Source of the DNA: Streptomyces sp. CG1
GTDB lineage: Bacteria; Actinomycetota; Actinomycetes; Streptomycetales; Streptomycetaceae
Assembly: GCF_041080625.1 (NCBI RefSeq)
Contig: NZ_CP163518.1
Coordinates: 8,487,501-8,551,500 of the forward strand
Length of the DNA stretch: 64,000 nt
Reading direction: 5' to 3'
The position numbers and the translations under genes are program-made. Below are positions 27,374-37,781 of the stretch, one piece after another; position 1 is the stretch's first letter; the number at the start of each line of letters is the position of its first letter. Below the pieces are notes generated by a model. The model saw nothing but the letters and a program-made list of their open reading frames with translations, searched no databases and had not been told where the DNA came from.

Positions 27374-28216
27374 ATGGCCAACGTCGTACGAGCCGCACTG
27401 GTCCAGGCCACCTGGACCGGCGACACCGAGTCCATGGTGGCGAAGCACGAGGAGCACGCGCGCGACGCGGCCCGGCAGGGTGCCCAGGTCATCGGCTTCC
27501 AGGAAGTCTTCAACGCCCCGTATTTCTGCCAGGTCCAGGAGCCCGAGCACTACCGCTGGGCCGAGCCGGTGCCCGACGGGCCGACCGTGCGGCGGATGCG
27601 GGACCTCGCCCGTGAGACCGGCATGGTCGTCGTCGTACCCGTCTTCGAGGTCGAGCAGTCCGGCTTCTACTACAACACCGCCGCCGTGATCGACGCCGAC
27701 GGGACCTACCTCGGCAAGTACCGCAAGCACCACATCCCGCAGGTCAAGGGCTTCTGGGAGAAGTACTACTTCAAACCCGGCAACCTGGGCTGGCCCGTCT
27801 TCGACACCCGCGTCGGCCGCATCGGCGTCTACATCTGCTACGACCGCCACTTCCCCGAGGGCTGGCGGCAACTCGGCCTCAACGGCGCCCAGTTGGTCTA
27901 CAACCCCTCGGCCACCCACCGCGGGCTGTCCGCCCACCTGTGGCAGCTGGAGCAGCCCGCCGCGGCCGTCGCCAACGAGTACTTCATCGCCGCCATCAAC
28001 CGGGTGGGCCAGGAGGAGTACGGCGACAACGACTTCTACGGGACCAGTTACTTCGTCGATCCGCGTGGGCAGTTCGTCGGCGAGGTCGCGAGCGACAAGT
28101 CCGAGGAACTCCTCGTCCGTGACCTCGATTTCGGCCAGATCGAGGAAGTGCGGCAGCAGTGGGCCTTCTACCGCGACCGCCGCCCCGACGCCTACGAAGG
28201 GCTGGTGCAGCCGTGA
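27374..28216 (+). CDS. Nitrilase-superfamily amidohydrolase (beta-ureidopropionase-like), copy 1
   Basis: The ATG at 27374 follows AAGGAG, giving 280 residues. The Glu-Lys-Cys catalytic triad of the nitrilase fold is visible: Glu in GFQEVFNAPYF, Lys in YRKHHIPQ and Cys in YICYDRHFPEG. The sequence is closest in style to N-carbamoyl-beta-alanine or N-carbamoyl-D-amino-acid amidohydrolases, which split ureido compounds to an amine, CO2 and ammonia. The neighbours (dihydropyrimidinase at 32107, aminotransferase at 28213, NCS1 permease) support a role in reductive pyrimidine or ureide breakdown. A paralogue of equal length lies at 31236. Its stop overlaps the next start (GTGA). Confidence 0.88.
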   Translation: MANVVRAALVQATWTGDTESMVAKHEEHARDAARQGAQVIGFQEVFNAPYFCQVQEPEHYRWAEPVPDGPTVRRMRDLARETGMVVVVPVFEVEQSGFYYNTAAVIDADGTYLGKYRKHHIPQVKGFWEKYYFKPGNLGWPVFDTRVGRIGVYICYDRHFPEGWRQLGLNGAQLVYNPSATHRGLSAHLWQLEQPAAAVANEYFIAAINRVGQEEYGDNDFYGTSYFVDPRGQFVGEVASDKSEELLVRDLDFGQIEEVRQQWAFYRDRRPDAYEGLVQP

Positions 28217-29496
28217 ACGACCTCTACTCCCGCCACCGCCAGGTCCTGCCCGACTGGCTCGCCCTCTACTACGACGAGCCGATCGAGATCACCCACGGCG
28301 AGGGCCGCCACGTCTGGGACTCCGCCGGCAACAAGTACCTGGACTTCTTCGGCGGCATCCTGACCACGATGACCGCGCACGCGCTGCCCGAGGTCACCAA
28401 GGCGGTCGGTGAGCAGGCCGGACGGATCGTCCACTCGTCGACGCTGTACCTCAACCGGCCGATGGTCGAACTCGCCGAGCGCATCGCCCAGGTGAGCGGC
28501 ATCCCGGACGCCCGGGTCTTCTTCACCACCTCCGGCACCGAGGCCAACGACACCGCCCTGCTGCTCGCCACCGCCCACCGGCGCAGCAACACCGTCCTGG
28601 CCATGCGCAACAGCTACCACGGCCGCTCCTTCAGCACGGTCGGCATCACCGGCAACCGCAGCTGGTCGCCGACCTCGCTGTCCCCGCTGCAGACTCTCTA
28701 CGTCCACGGCGGCGTGCGCACCCGGGGCCCGTTCGCCGAGCTGGACGACCGGGCGTTCATCGACGCGTGCGTCGCCGACCTGAAGGACATCCTCGGGCAC
28801 ACCCGCCCGCCCGCCGCGCTGATCGCCGAACCCGTCCAGGGCGTCGGCGGCTTCACCTCCCCGCCCGACGGGCTCTACGCCGCCTTCCGCGAGGTGCTGA
28901 AGGAGCACGGCATCCTGTGGATCGCCGACGAGGTGCAGACCGGCTGGGGCCGCACCGGCGATCATTTCTGGGGCTGGCAGGCGCACGCCCAGAGCGGCCC
29001 GCCGGACCTCGTCACCTTCGCCAAGGGCATCGGCAACGGCGCCTCGATCGGCGGGGTGATCGCCCGCGCCGAGATCATGAACTGCCTCGACGCCAACAGC
29101 ATTTCGACGTTCGGCGGCACCCAGCTGACCATGGCCGCCGGCCTCGCCAACCTCACCTACCTTCTCGAACACGACCTGCAGGGCAACGCCCGCCGGGTCG
29201 GCGGCCTGCTCATCGAGCGGCTGCGGGCCGTCGCCGCCCAGCTGCCCGGCGTACGAGAGGTACGCGGACGCGGGCTGATGATCGGCATCGAGCTGGTCAG
29301 GCCCGGCACGGACGAGGCCGATCCGCAGGCGGCCTCCACCGTCCTGGAGGTGGCCCGCGAGGGCGGCCTGCTCATCGGCAAGGGCGGCGGCCACAACACC
29401 AGCGCCCTGCGCATCGCCCCGCCGCTGTCACTCACCGTCGCGGAGGCGGAAGAGGGCGCGGCGATCCTCGAACAGGCGCTGCGGAGCGCGTACTAG
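28213..29496 (+). CDS. Class III PLP aminotransferase
   Basis: The GTG at 28213 overlaps the preceding stop, indicating translational coupling. The 427-residue product has fold type I, class III features: TSGTEANDTALLLA, the helix NSYHGRSF, the aspartate motif WIADEVQTGWGRTG that contacts the PLP ring nitrogen, the Schiff-base lysine in VTFAKGIGNG, and STFGGTQLT. It resembles AGXT2/beta-alanine-type aminotransferases. In this cluster it would remove the amino group of beta-alanine or beta-aminoisobutyrate released by the upstream amidohydrolase. The precise substrate is inferred from context. Confidence 0.9.
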   Translation: MNDLYSRHRQVLPDWLALYYDEPIEITHGEGRHVWDSAGNKYLDFFGGILTTMTAHALPEVTKAVGEQAGRIVHSSTLYLNRPMVELAERIAQVSGIPDARVFFTTSGTEANDTALLLATAHRRSNTVLAMRNSYHGRSFSTVGITGNRSWSPTSLSPLQTLYVHGGVRTRGPFAELDDRAFIDACVADLKDILGHTRPPAALIAEPVQGVGGFTSPPDGLYAAFREVLKEHGILWIADEVQTGWGRTGDHFWGWQAHAQSGPPDLVTFAKGIGNGASIGGVIARAEIMNCLDANSISTFGGTQLTMAAGLANLTYLLEHDLQGNARRVGGLLIERLRAVAAQLPGVREVRGRGLMIGIELVRPGTDEADPQAASTVLEVAREGGLLIGKGGGHNTSALRIAPPLSLTVAEAEEGAAILEQALRSAY

Positions 29497-29514
29497 AGAA
29501 ACAGGTGCACGGCC

Positions 29515-31080
29515 ATGACCACCACCTCCGAGACCCGGTACGGCTGGGAACCCGCCCTCTCCGTCCGCCAGGTGCTCACCCTGGAGCGGGTGCTCGCCGG
29601 GGAACCCGAAGTGGTGGCCGGTGCCGGGCAGCTCGACCGACCCGTGCGCTGGGTGCATGTCGCCGAGGCCGCCGATGTCGGGGTGATGCTCAGCGGCGGC
29701 GAGATGGTCCTCACCACCGGTGTGCTCCTCGCCGGTGACGAGGCCAAGCAGGCCGAGTACATCCAGTCGCTGCACCGGGCCGAGGCCGCCGCGGTCGTCC
29801 TCGGACTCGGCCGCGCCTTTCCCGCGCCGCCCGAGGTGATGCGGCGGGCCGCCGAACGCTGCGGTCTGCCCATGGTGGTCCTCCACCGCCCCTTCCCCTT
29901 CGCCGAGTTGACCGAGGAGGTCCAGTCCCGCCTGGTGCGGCGGAAGTTCGCCGCGGTCAGCCTCTCGGAGTCGGTGCGCAGCGCGCTCACCGCTCTGATC
30001 ACGGCCGGCGCGCCCCTGCCACGGCTCCTCGACGAGGTCGCCGTGCACAGCGGCTGCCCGGTCGTGCTCACCAACCTCGCCCACCGCGTCCTCGCCACGG
30101 CGGGGGAGCGGTCCGCGGTGGACGACGTGCTGCGCGACTGGGAGCGGATCGCCCGGCAGGCCGGCGCCGGTGCGGCCGGCGGCTGGATCAGCGCAGAACT
30201 CGGCGGACGCGGAGAGCGCTGGGGCCGGCTGCTGCTGTGCGGCTACCGGGGCGAGACAGCCACCGGGCGGCTGCTCGCCGACCGGGCCGCCGAGGCGCTG
30301 GTCCTGCACCGCATGCTCGGCGGCGGGCCCGGCCACTCCTGGGAGGAGGAGTCCGCGCAGAGCCTGCTGACCGACCTGGTCTCCGGTGTCGTACCGGCCC
30401 GTCAGCTGCTGCCCCGGGCGCGCGCCGCCGGCCTGCCGGTCAACCGGCGTACCTTCGTCCCGCTCGTCGTCCCAGGCCGCACCGCCGGGGAACTCGACCG
30501 GGTGCTGCGCCTGCTGGGCATGTCCGGGCTGGTGGCCGAACTCGCCGACGGCGCCGCCGCCGTACTGCTCAGCCTCGCCCGCGACCAGGACGCCGAGACC
30601 CTCACCGCGCACTTCGCGGCCCGGCTGCGCGCCGGGGCACCGGCCGTGGTCGCCGCCGCCGATCCCCGTACCGCCTGGGACGACGTGCCCGCAGGACTGC
30701 GCGAGGCCCGGCATGTCGCGGACGCCGTCACCGACTCCTCGGCCGTCCTCGACCTGCCGGCCGTCGTCCGCCTGAAGGACGTCCATCTGCGCGGACTGAT
30801 CCGGCTGCTGCGCGACGACCCGCACGTGCAGTCCTTCGCCGAGCGGGAGCTGGACGGGCTGCTGTGCGCCGCCGAACCGGAGCTGCTGAACGTGCTGCGC
30901 ACCTATCTCGCGACCGGCCGCAACAAGTCCCGCACCGCCCAGCTCCACCATGTCTCCCGGCCCGCCCTCTACCGCCGCCTGGAGGCCATACAGGCCCGCC
31001 TCGGCGTCGACCTGGACGACTTCGAACAGGCGGCCTCCGTCCACATCGCGCTCCTCGCGCACGATGCGCAACAGGGGTGA
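29515..31080 (+). CDS. PucR-family transcriptional regulator
   Basis: The 521-residue product has an N-terminal PucR ligand domain (SVRQVLTLERVLAGEPEVVAGAGQLDRPVRWVHVAEAADVG), a GGDEF-like middle region, and a C-terminal PucR HTH domain (LLNVLRTYLATGRNKSRTAQLHHVSRPALYRRLEAIQARLGVDLDD). PucR proteins sense purine, ureide or related nitrogen metabolites. It starts 18 bases after the aminotransferase and is the likely local regulator of both transcripts in this cluster (27374-31080 and 31236-36189). Confidence 0.92.
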   Translation: MTTTSETRYGWEPALSVRQVLTLERVLAGEPEVVAGAGQLDRPVRWVHVAEAADVGVMLSGGEMVLTTGVLLAGDEAKQAEYIQSLHRAEAAAVVLGLGRAFPAPPEVMRRAAERCGLPMVVLHRPFPFAELTEEVQSRLVRRKFAAVSLSESVRSALTALITAGAPLPRLLDEVAVHSGCPVVLTNLAHRVLATAGERSAVDDVLRDWERIARQAGAGAAGGWISAELGGRGERWGRLLLCGYRGETATGRLLADRAAEALVLHRMLGGGPGHSWEEESAQSLLTDLVSGVVPARQLLPRARAAGLPVNRRTFVPLVVPGRTAGELDRVLRLLGMSGLVAELADGAAAVLLSLARDQDAETLTAHFAARLRAGAPAVVAAADPRTAWDDVPAGLREARHVADAVTDSSAVLDLPAVVRLKDVHLRGLIRLLRDDPHVQSFAERELDGLLCAAEPELLNVLRTYLATGRNKSRTAQLHHVSRPALYRRLEAIQARLGVDLDDFEQAASVHIALLAHDAQQG

Positions 31081-31170
31081 AACATGCGTCGACCTGGGAA
31101 AACGGCGGTGAAACATGGGATCGCGAACGCGTGACACGGTGGCACGCCGCACGCCCGCAGACGTGACACG
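31076..31170 (+). repeat. Two pairs of direct repeats upstream of the second nitrilase
   Basis: GGTGAAACATG occurs at 31076-31086 and 31107-31117 (31 bases apart), and CGTGACACG at 31130-31138 and 31162-31170 (32 bases apart). Both spacings are about three helical turns, so each pair could bind a regulator, with PucR the obvious candidate. The region 31081-31235 must also hold the promoter for 31236-36189. Confidence 0.5.
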
Positions 31171-31235
31171 CTGCCCATCGAACGGCCGTCGCGGGCTTTC
31201 TACGCTCACGGGACACCGAGCTACCGGAGGTCCCG

Positions 31236-32078
31236 ATGAGCCGAGTGATCCGTGCCGCCCTGTTCCAGACCGCGTGGACCGGCGACAAGGAATCCATGAT
31301 CCAGGTCCACGAACAGGCGGCCCGCGACGCGGCCGCGCAGGGTGCCCAAGTCCTGTGCTTCCAGGAGCTGTTCTACGGCCCCTACTTCTGCCAGGTCCAG
31401 GACAAGGCCTTCTACGAGTACGCCGAGCGGATCCCCGAGGGCCCGACCGTGCGCCGCTTCCAGTCCCTCGCCCGCGAGCTGGGCATCGTCCTGGTCCTGC
31501 CCATGTACGAGGAGGAGCAGCCGGGCGTCCTGTACAACACGGCCGCGGTGATCGACGCGGACGGCTCCTACCTCGGCAAGTACCGCAAGACCCACATCCC
31601 CCAGGTCCAGGGATTCTGGGAGAAGTTCTACTTCCGCCCGGGGAACAGCGGCTGGCCCGTGTTCGAGACGGCCGCCGGGCGGATCGGCGTGTACATCTGC
31701 TACGACCGCCACTTCCCGGAGGGCTGGCGGGCGCTGGGCCTCGCCGGAGCCGAGATCGTCTTCAACCCCTCGGCCACCTCGCGCGGCCTGTCCCGCTACC
31801 TGTGGCAGCTGGAGCAGCCGGCGGCCGCCGTCGCCAACGAGTACTTCGTCGGCGCGATCAACCGGGTGGGAGTGGAGGACCTGGGCGACAACGACTTCTA
31901 CGGCACGACCTACTTCGTGGACCCCGAGGCCCAGTTCGTCGGCGAGGTCGCGAGCGACAAGGAGACCGAACTCGTGGTCCGCGACCTCGACCTGGCCAAG
32001 CTCCGCGAGGTCCGCGACCGCTGGCAGTTCTACCGCGACCGGGCGCCGGGGGCGTACACACCGCTGACCGCGCCCTGA
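31236..32078 (+). CDS. Nitrilase-superfamily amidohydrolase (beta-ureidopropionase-like), copy 2
   Basis: This 280-residue protein is the same length as the product of 27374 and is a clear paralogue, with Glu in CFQELFYGPYF, Lys in YRKTHIPQ and Cys in YICYDRHFPEG. It is immediately followed by dihydropyrimidinase, so it is the better candidate for the N-carbamoyl-beta-amino acid amidohydrolase that takes the dihydropyrimidinase product. CGGAGG lies before the start. The two copies may divide substrates, for example ureidopropionate against ureidoisobutyrate or hydantoin-derived carbamoyl acids; the sequence does not tell. Confidence 0.89.
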   Translation: MSRVIRAALFQTAWTGDKESMIQVHEQAARDAAAQGAQVLCFQELFYGPYFCQVQDKAFYEYAERIPEGPTVRRFQSLARELGIVLVLPMYEEEQPGVLYNTAAVIDADGSYLGKYRKTHIPQVQGFWEKFYFRPGNSGWPVFETAAGRIGVYICYDRHFPEGWRALGLAGAEIVFNPSATSRGLSRYLWQLEQPAAAVANEYFVGAINRVGVEDLGDNDFYGTTYFVDPEAQFVGEVASDKETELVVRDLDLAKLREVRDRWQFYRDRAPGAYTPLTAP

Positions 32079-32106
32079 CCGCAGCCGAGTTGACCGAGGG
32101 AGCAGC

Positions 32107-33510
32107 ATGAGCAGCCGTACCGTCATCCGGGGTGGACTCGTCATCACCGCGTCGGACGAGATCCACGCCGACGTCCTGGTCGAGGACGGCCGCGTCGCCG
32201 CCCTCGCCGCCTCCCACACGCCCGCCGCGGGGGCGTTCACAGCCGAGCGGGTGATCGACGCCACCGGGAAGTACGTCATCCCGGGCGGCGTCGACGCGCA
32301 CACCCACATGGAGCTGCCGTTCGGCGGCACCTTCGCCTCCGACACCTTCGAGACCGGCACCCGGGCCGCGGCCTGGGGCGGTACGACGACCATCGTCGAC
32401 TTCGCGGTGCAGAGCGTCGGCCACAGCCTGCGCGAGGGCCTGGACACGTGGCATGCCAAGGCCGAGGGCAACTGCGCGATCGACTATGCCTTCCACATGA
32501 TCGTCTCGGACGTGAACGACGAGACGCTGAAGGAGATGGACCTGCTGGTGGAGGAGGGTGTGACCTCCTTCAAGCAGTTCATGGCGTATCCGGGCGTCTT
32601 CTACTCCGACGACGGACAGATCCTGCGCGCCATGCAGCGCTCCGCCGACAACGGCGGGCTCATCATGATGCACGCCGAGAACGGCATCGCCATCGACGTG
32701 CTGGTCGAGCAGGCGCTCGCCCGCGGCGAGACCGACCCGCGCTACCACGGCGAGGTCCGCAAGGCCCTGCTGGAGGCCGAGGCCACCCACCGCGCCATCC
32801 GGCTCGCCCAGGTCGCGGGCGCCCCGCTGTACGTCGTGCACGTCTCGGCCATGGAGGCGGTGGCCGAGCTGGCCCGGGCCCGGGACGAGGGGCTCAACGT
32901 CTTCGGCGAGACCTGCCCGCAGTATCTGTTCCTGTCCACCGACAACCTCGCCGAGCCGGACTTCGAGGGTGCGAAGTACGTGTGCAGCACCCCGCTGCGC
33001 CCGCGTGAACACCAGGCCAAGCTGTGGCAGGGCCTCAGGACGAACGACCTGCAGGTGGTCTCCACCGACCACTGCCCGTTCTGTTTCGTGGGCCAGAAGG
33101 AGCTGGGCCGCGGCGACTTCTCCAAGATCCCCAACGGCCTGCCGGGCGTGGAGAACCGTATGGACCTGCTCCACCAGGCCGTCGTCGACGGGCACCTCTC
33201 CCGCCGCCGCTGGATCGAGATCGCCTGCGCCACTCCGGCCCGCATGTTCGGCCTGTACCCGAAGAAGGGCACCATCGCGCCCGGCGCCGACGCGGACATC
33301 GTCCTCTACGACCCGCATGCCGAGCAGGTCATGTCCGCCGGGACACACCACATGAACGTCGACTACTCGGCGTACGAGGGCAAGCGCACCACCGGCCGCG
33401 TCGAGACCGTCCTCTCGCGCGGCGAGGTGATCATCGACCAGCGGGAGTACACCGGACACGCCGGCCACGGCGTCTTCACCCCGCGCTCCACCTGTCAGTA
33501 CCTCAACTAG
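32107..33510 (+). CDS. hydA: Dihydropyrimidinase / hydantoinase
   Basis: The 467-residue product is a cyclic amidohydrolase: metal-binding GVDAHTHMELPFGG, the carboxylated-lysine strand TSFKQFMAYPG, His in YVVHVSAME, His in MMHAENG and Asp in VSTDHCPF. The C-terminal composite barrel end (GADADIVLYDP) is present. It opens the ring of dihydrouracil, dihydrothymine or hydantoins to N-carbamoyl amino acids, which the nitrilase-fold enzymes here then hydrolyse. No dihydropyrimidine dehydrogenase is encoded in the window, so reduced pyrimidines must come from elsewhere, or hydantoins or allantoin-like ureides are the real substrates. Confidence 0.92.
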   Translation: MSSRTVIRGGLVITASDEIHADVLVEDGRVAALAASHTPAAGAFTAERVIDATGKYVIPGGVDAHTHMELPFGGTFASDTFETGTRAAAWGGTTTIVDFAVQSVGHSLREGLDTWHAKAEGNCAIDYAFHMIVSDVNDETLKEMDLLVEEGVTSFKQFMAYPGVFYSDDGQILRAMQRSADNGGLIMMHAENGIAIDVLVEQALARGETDPRYHGEVRKALLEAEATHRAIRLAQVAGAPLYVVHVSAMEAVAELARARDEGLNVFGETCPQYLFLSTDNLAEPDFEGAKYVCSTPLRPREHQAKLWQGLRTNDLQVVSTDHCPFCFVGQKELGRGDFSKIPNGLPGVENRMDLLHQAVVDGHLSRRRWIEIACATPARMFGLYPKKGTIAPGADADIVLYDPHAEQVMSAGTHHMNVDYSAYEGKRTTGRVETVLSRGEVIIDQREYTGHAGHGVFTPRSTCQYLN

Positions 33511-33521
33511 GAGTGGCGCCC

Positions 33522-34541
33522 ATGGACTTCGGACTCGTCCTGCAGACCGACCCGCCGGCCTCCCGCGTCGTCAGCCTGATGAAGCGGGCCGAGCGCAACG
33601 GTTTCACGTACGGCTGGACCTTCGACTCCTCCGTGCTCTGGCAGGAGCCGTTCGTCATCTACAGCCAGATCCTGGCGAACACGTCCCATCTGAAGGTCGG
33701 CCCGATGGTCACCAACCCGGGCACCCGCACCTGGGAGGTCACCGCCTCCACCTTCGCCACCCTCAACGACATGTTCGGCAACCGCACCGTCTGCGGCATC
33801 GGCCGCGGCGACTCCGCGATGCGGGTCGCGGGCCGCAAACCCAACACCCTCGCGCGCATCAGCGAGGCCATGAAGGTCATCCGATCGCTCGCCCGGGGCG
33901 AGGAGGCCGACCTCGGCGGCACCAAGATCCGGTTCCCGTGGATCAAGGAGGGTGCCGCACTCCCCGTCTGGATGGCCGCGTACGGCCCGAAGGCGCTGAA
34001 GATGACCGGCGAGGAGGCCGACGGTTTCATCCTCCAGCTGTCCGACCTGTATCTGACCGAGTACATGGTCAAGGCCGTCAAGGACGCGGCGGTCGCCGCC
34101 GGGCGCGATCCGTCGGAGGTGACGATCTGCGTGGCGGCTCCCGCGTACGTCACCGAGGACGACTCGCCCGAGGCCCTCGCCCACGCCCGCGAGCAGTGCC
34201 GCTGGTTCGGCGGCATGGTCGGCAACCACGTCGCCGACCTGGTCGCCAGGTACGGCGAGCACTCCGCCCAGGTCCCCGAGGAACTCACCGACTACATCAA
34301 GGCACGGCAGGGCTACGACTACGCCCACCACGGGCGCAGCGGCAATCCGGACACCCAGTTCGTGCCCGACGAGATCGTGGACCGGTTCTGTGTGATCGGC
34401 CCCGCGGACAAGCACATCGAGAAACTGAACGCCCTCCGCGCCCTGGGCGTCGACCAGTTCGCGGTGTACGACATGCACGACGCGCAGGAGGCCACCATCG
34501 ACGCCTACGGCACGCAGGTGATCCCGGCCGTCAACGCCTGA
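33522..34541 (+). CDS. Luciferase-like F420-dependent oxidoreductase (TIGR03842-like)
   Basis: The ATG at 33522 gives a 339-residue protein beginning MDFGLVLQTDPPASRVVSLM, with ERNGFTYGWTFDSSVLWQEP and NRTVCGIGRGDSAMRVAGRKP, all typical of the F420-type luciferase-like subgroup often found next to hydantoinase genes. It would transfer hydride between F420 and a ring compound or perform a related oxidation. Its conserved position between dihydropyrimidinase and the NCS1 permease suggests a step on the same ring substrate, possibly the missing reduction step, but this is inference. Confidence 0.87.
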   Translation: MDFGLVLQTDPPASRVVSLMKRAERNGFTYGWTFDSSVLWQEPFVIYSQILANTSHLKVGPMVTNPGTRTWEVTASTFATLNDMFGNRTVCGIGRGDSAMRVAGRKPNTLARISEAMKVIRSLARGEEADLGGTKIRFPWIKEGAALPVWMAAYGPKALKMTGEEADGFILQLSDLYLTEYMVKAVKDAAVAAGRDPSEVTICVAAPAYVTEDDSPEALAHAREQCRWFGGMVGNHVADLVARYGEHSAQVPEELTDYIKARQGYDYAHHGRSGNPDTQFVPDEIVDRFCVIGPADKHIEKLNALRALGVDQFAVYDMHDAQEATIDAYGTQVIPAVNA

Positions 34542-34662
34542 CCCGTCCCCTGTCGTCAGGCTTCCCCCACGCCCCTCTTGGTCACCCCTCCCCACCTCCC
34601 CGGGGAGGGGGCTGGTGCCCGCACGGCCAACTCCCCTCCCACCTCACCCGATTGGCCAGCCC

Positions 34663-36189
<1,527 letters not shown>

Positions 36190-36236
36190 GGACACCGGGG
36201 CCGGGCAGCCGGACAGGGGACACCGGGGGTGGGCGG

Positions 36237-36923
36237 TCAGCCGGACTGGGACTGCCCGCCCCCGAGGGCGCCGACCGCGGCCCGCGCCGCCTGGATGGCC
36301 CCCTTGTTGATCTCGTCCGTCCCCGGGGCCTTCTTCGTCTCGAAGTCGCTGCCGTTGTAGGTGACGATCACCAGGGCGTTGGACACCTGGACCATCACCA
36401 CGCCCTCCCGGGTCTGCTGCTTGTCCTCGGTGGTCAGGTTCACCACGGAGTAGGCGCTGTCCCCGAGCCCCGGCACGGCCCCGCCACCGGTCTTCTCCTT
36501 CACCCGCTGCTGGTACTCCTGCTGCGCCTCCTGCGCCGACCCGCTGACCTCGAACGACACGTCGAGCCAGCGGTAGTCGTAGCCCTGCAGGGCGTTCCAG
36601 GAGCAGGTGCGGCGCAGCTTGGTGTCCGTCGACGGGATCTCCTTGCCCTGCGTCTTCGCCCCGGGCACCAGGGACTTGACGGTCGCCGCGGGCACGCTGG
36701 TGCACGGGGAGGGCGCGGTGGAGTACGCCTTCGCGGCCGCGCCGCCGGACGACGGGCCGGAGGATCCGGAGGGGGACTGGGCAGGCGTCGTCCGGGCCGC
36801 CTGATGCCCGGCCGCCGCCGACGGTGCGGCCGGTCCGGACGTCAGCGCCCAGCCGGCACAGGCGAGGACCGCGACCGGCGAGATCCGCGCGGTGAGGGCG
36901 AGCGGCAGAGGAAGAGAACGCAC
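36237..36923 (-). CDS. Secreted DUF3558-like protein
   Basis: The GTG at 36923 gives 228 residues with an N-terminal signal sequence (LPLPLALTARISPVAVLACAGWA) and a Ser/Ala/Pro-rich linker, then a compact domain with two conserved cysteines (PSPCTSVPAATVKSLVP and RRTCSWNAL) and the strand pair AVPGLGDSAYSV. This pattern matches the actinobacterial DUF3558 family of cell-surface proteins. The Cys in LACAGWA could be a lipobox, but the spacing is poor. No function is established. Confidence 0.7.
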   Translation of the reverse strand: MRSLPLPLALTARISPVAVLACAGWALTSGPAAPSAAAGHQAARTTPAQSPSGSSGPSSGGAAAKAYSTAPSPCTSVPAATVKSLVPGAKTQGKEIPSTDTKLRRTCSWNALQGYDYRWLDVSFEVSGSAQEAQQEYQQRVKEKTGGGAVPGLGDSAYSVVNLTTEDKQQTREGVVMVQVSNALVIVTYNGSDFETKKAPGTDEINKGAIQAARAAVGALGGGQSQSG

Positions 36924-37133
36924 GGCGCACTTCTCGTGGGGGAGGGGGTGCGGAAGGGGACCGCATGGTGGACGGGGACGCCAGTGTCACACGAGTCCCT
37001 GTGGGGCGGAAGTGGGGAATGCGCTACGTGCCCGCACGATCACGGGACCCTGTTCACGACGTACGGATCTGCCCGTTTTGTCTCCGGAGTTGGCGAGGGG
37101 CCACTCTGTGAGGGAGGTCGCGCAGGCCGACGG

Positions 37134-37664
37134 CTAGGGCACTCTCGCCGTCCACTCCCGGGAGGTGAACTTGGTCCGCGCCAGTTCTTCCGCGTGCGCC
37201 AGTTCCTCGTCCGTGATCTTGCCCGGTGCCAGGCCGTACCGTACGCGGAACGACTCGATCATCCGGTCGATGACCGTCTCGCGCGGCAGTCCGGTCTGCC
37301 GCCGCAGCGGATCGACCCGCTTCTTCGCTCTTCTCGTCCCCTTGTCGGACAGCTTCTCCCGCCCGATGCGCAGCACCTCGACCATCTTGTCGGCGTCGAT
37401 GTCGTACGCCATGGTCACGTGGTGCAGTACGGCACCCGGACCGCCGTCGGGTCCCACGATCCGCTTCTGGGCGGCGCCCGCGATCTTGCCCTGGTCCGTC
37501 GCGATGTCGTTCAGCGGCTGGTACCACGCCCGGACGTCCATGTCGCCGAGGGCGCCCAGCACCCAGTCGTCCAGATAGGCGTAGCTGTCCTGGAAGGACA
37601 GGCCCTGCACGAGCGCCTCCGGCACCGACAGGGAGTACGTGATCGTGTTGCCGGGCTCCACGAA
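37134..37664 (-). pseudogene. C-terminal half of the split chromosomal lipoate ligase gene
   Basis: The minus strand reads FVEPGNTITYSLSVPEALV to the natural end WTARVP, 176 codons that align without gaps to residues 179-354 of the intact island copy at 37782. It includes the lysine motif GKIAGAAQKR. Nothing homologous precedes FVEP on this side; the missing first half is at 58862-59400. A GTG at 37683-37685 could in principle start a truncated protein, but that protein would lack the RRxSGGGA motif and most of the active site. It is therefore one exon-like half of a gene interrupted by the island. Confidence 0.9.
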
Positions 37665-37704
37665 GGTCGGACGCGGAAGACACAAGGTCGGACGCGGAAG
37701 ACAC
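37663..37704. repeat. Perfect 21-base tandem duplication at the left island junction
   Basis: Two identical 21-base copies (37663-37683 and 37684-37704), each starting AAGGTCGGACG and ending GAAGACAC, stand head to tail exactly where the lipoate ligase homology ends. The duplication may be a scar of integration or slippage at the junction. Confidence 0.9.
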
Positions 37705-37740
37705 TACGAGTCGGGGTTGATCACGGGCAAGGGCCTACTC

Positions 37741-37774
37741 GCCCCGCCGGGTGCCGCGCGGCACCCGGCGGGGC
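37741..37774 (-). terminator. Strong terminator of the island lipoate ligase gene
   Basis: A perfect 15-base stem (GCCCCGCCGGGTGCC and GGCACCCGGCGGGGC) with a 4-base loop lies 8 bases beyond the stop codon of the gene at 37782. Confidence 0.85.
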
Positions 37775-37781
37775 GGGGCGT

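Noticed and set aside
37134..37685. A 183-residue ORF that could be annotated as a small lipoate ligase
   Set aside because: It lacks the whole first half of the enzyme, and its first seven codons come from the junction duplication. It is the severed C-terminal half.
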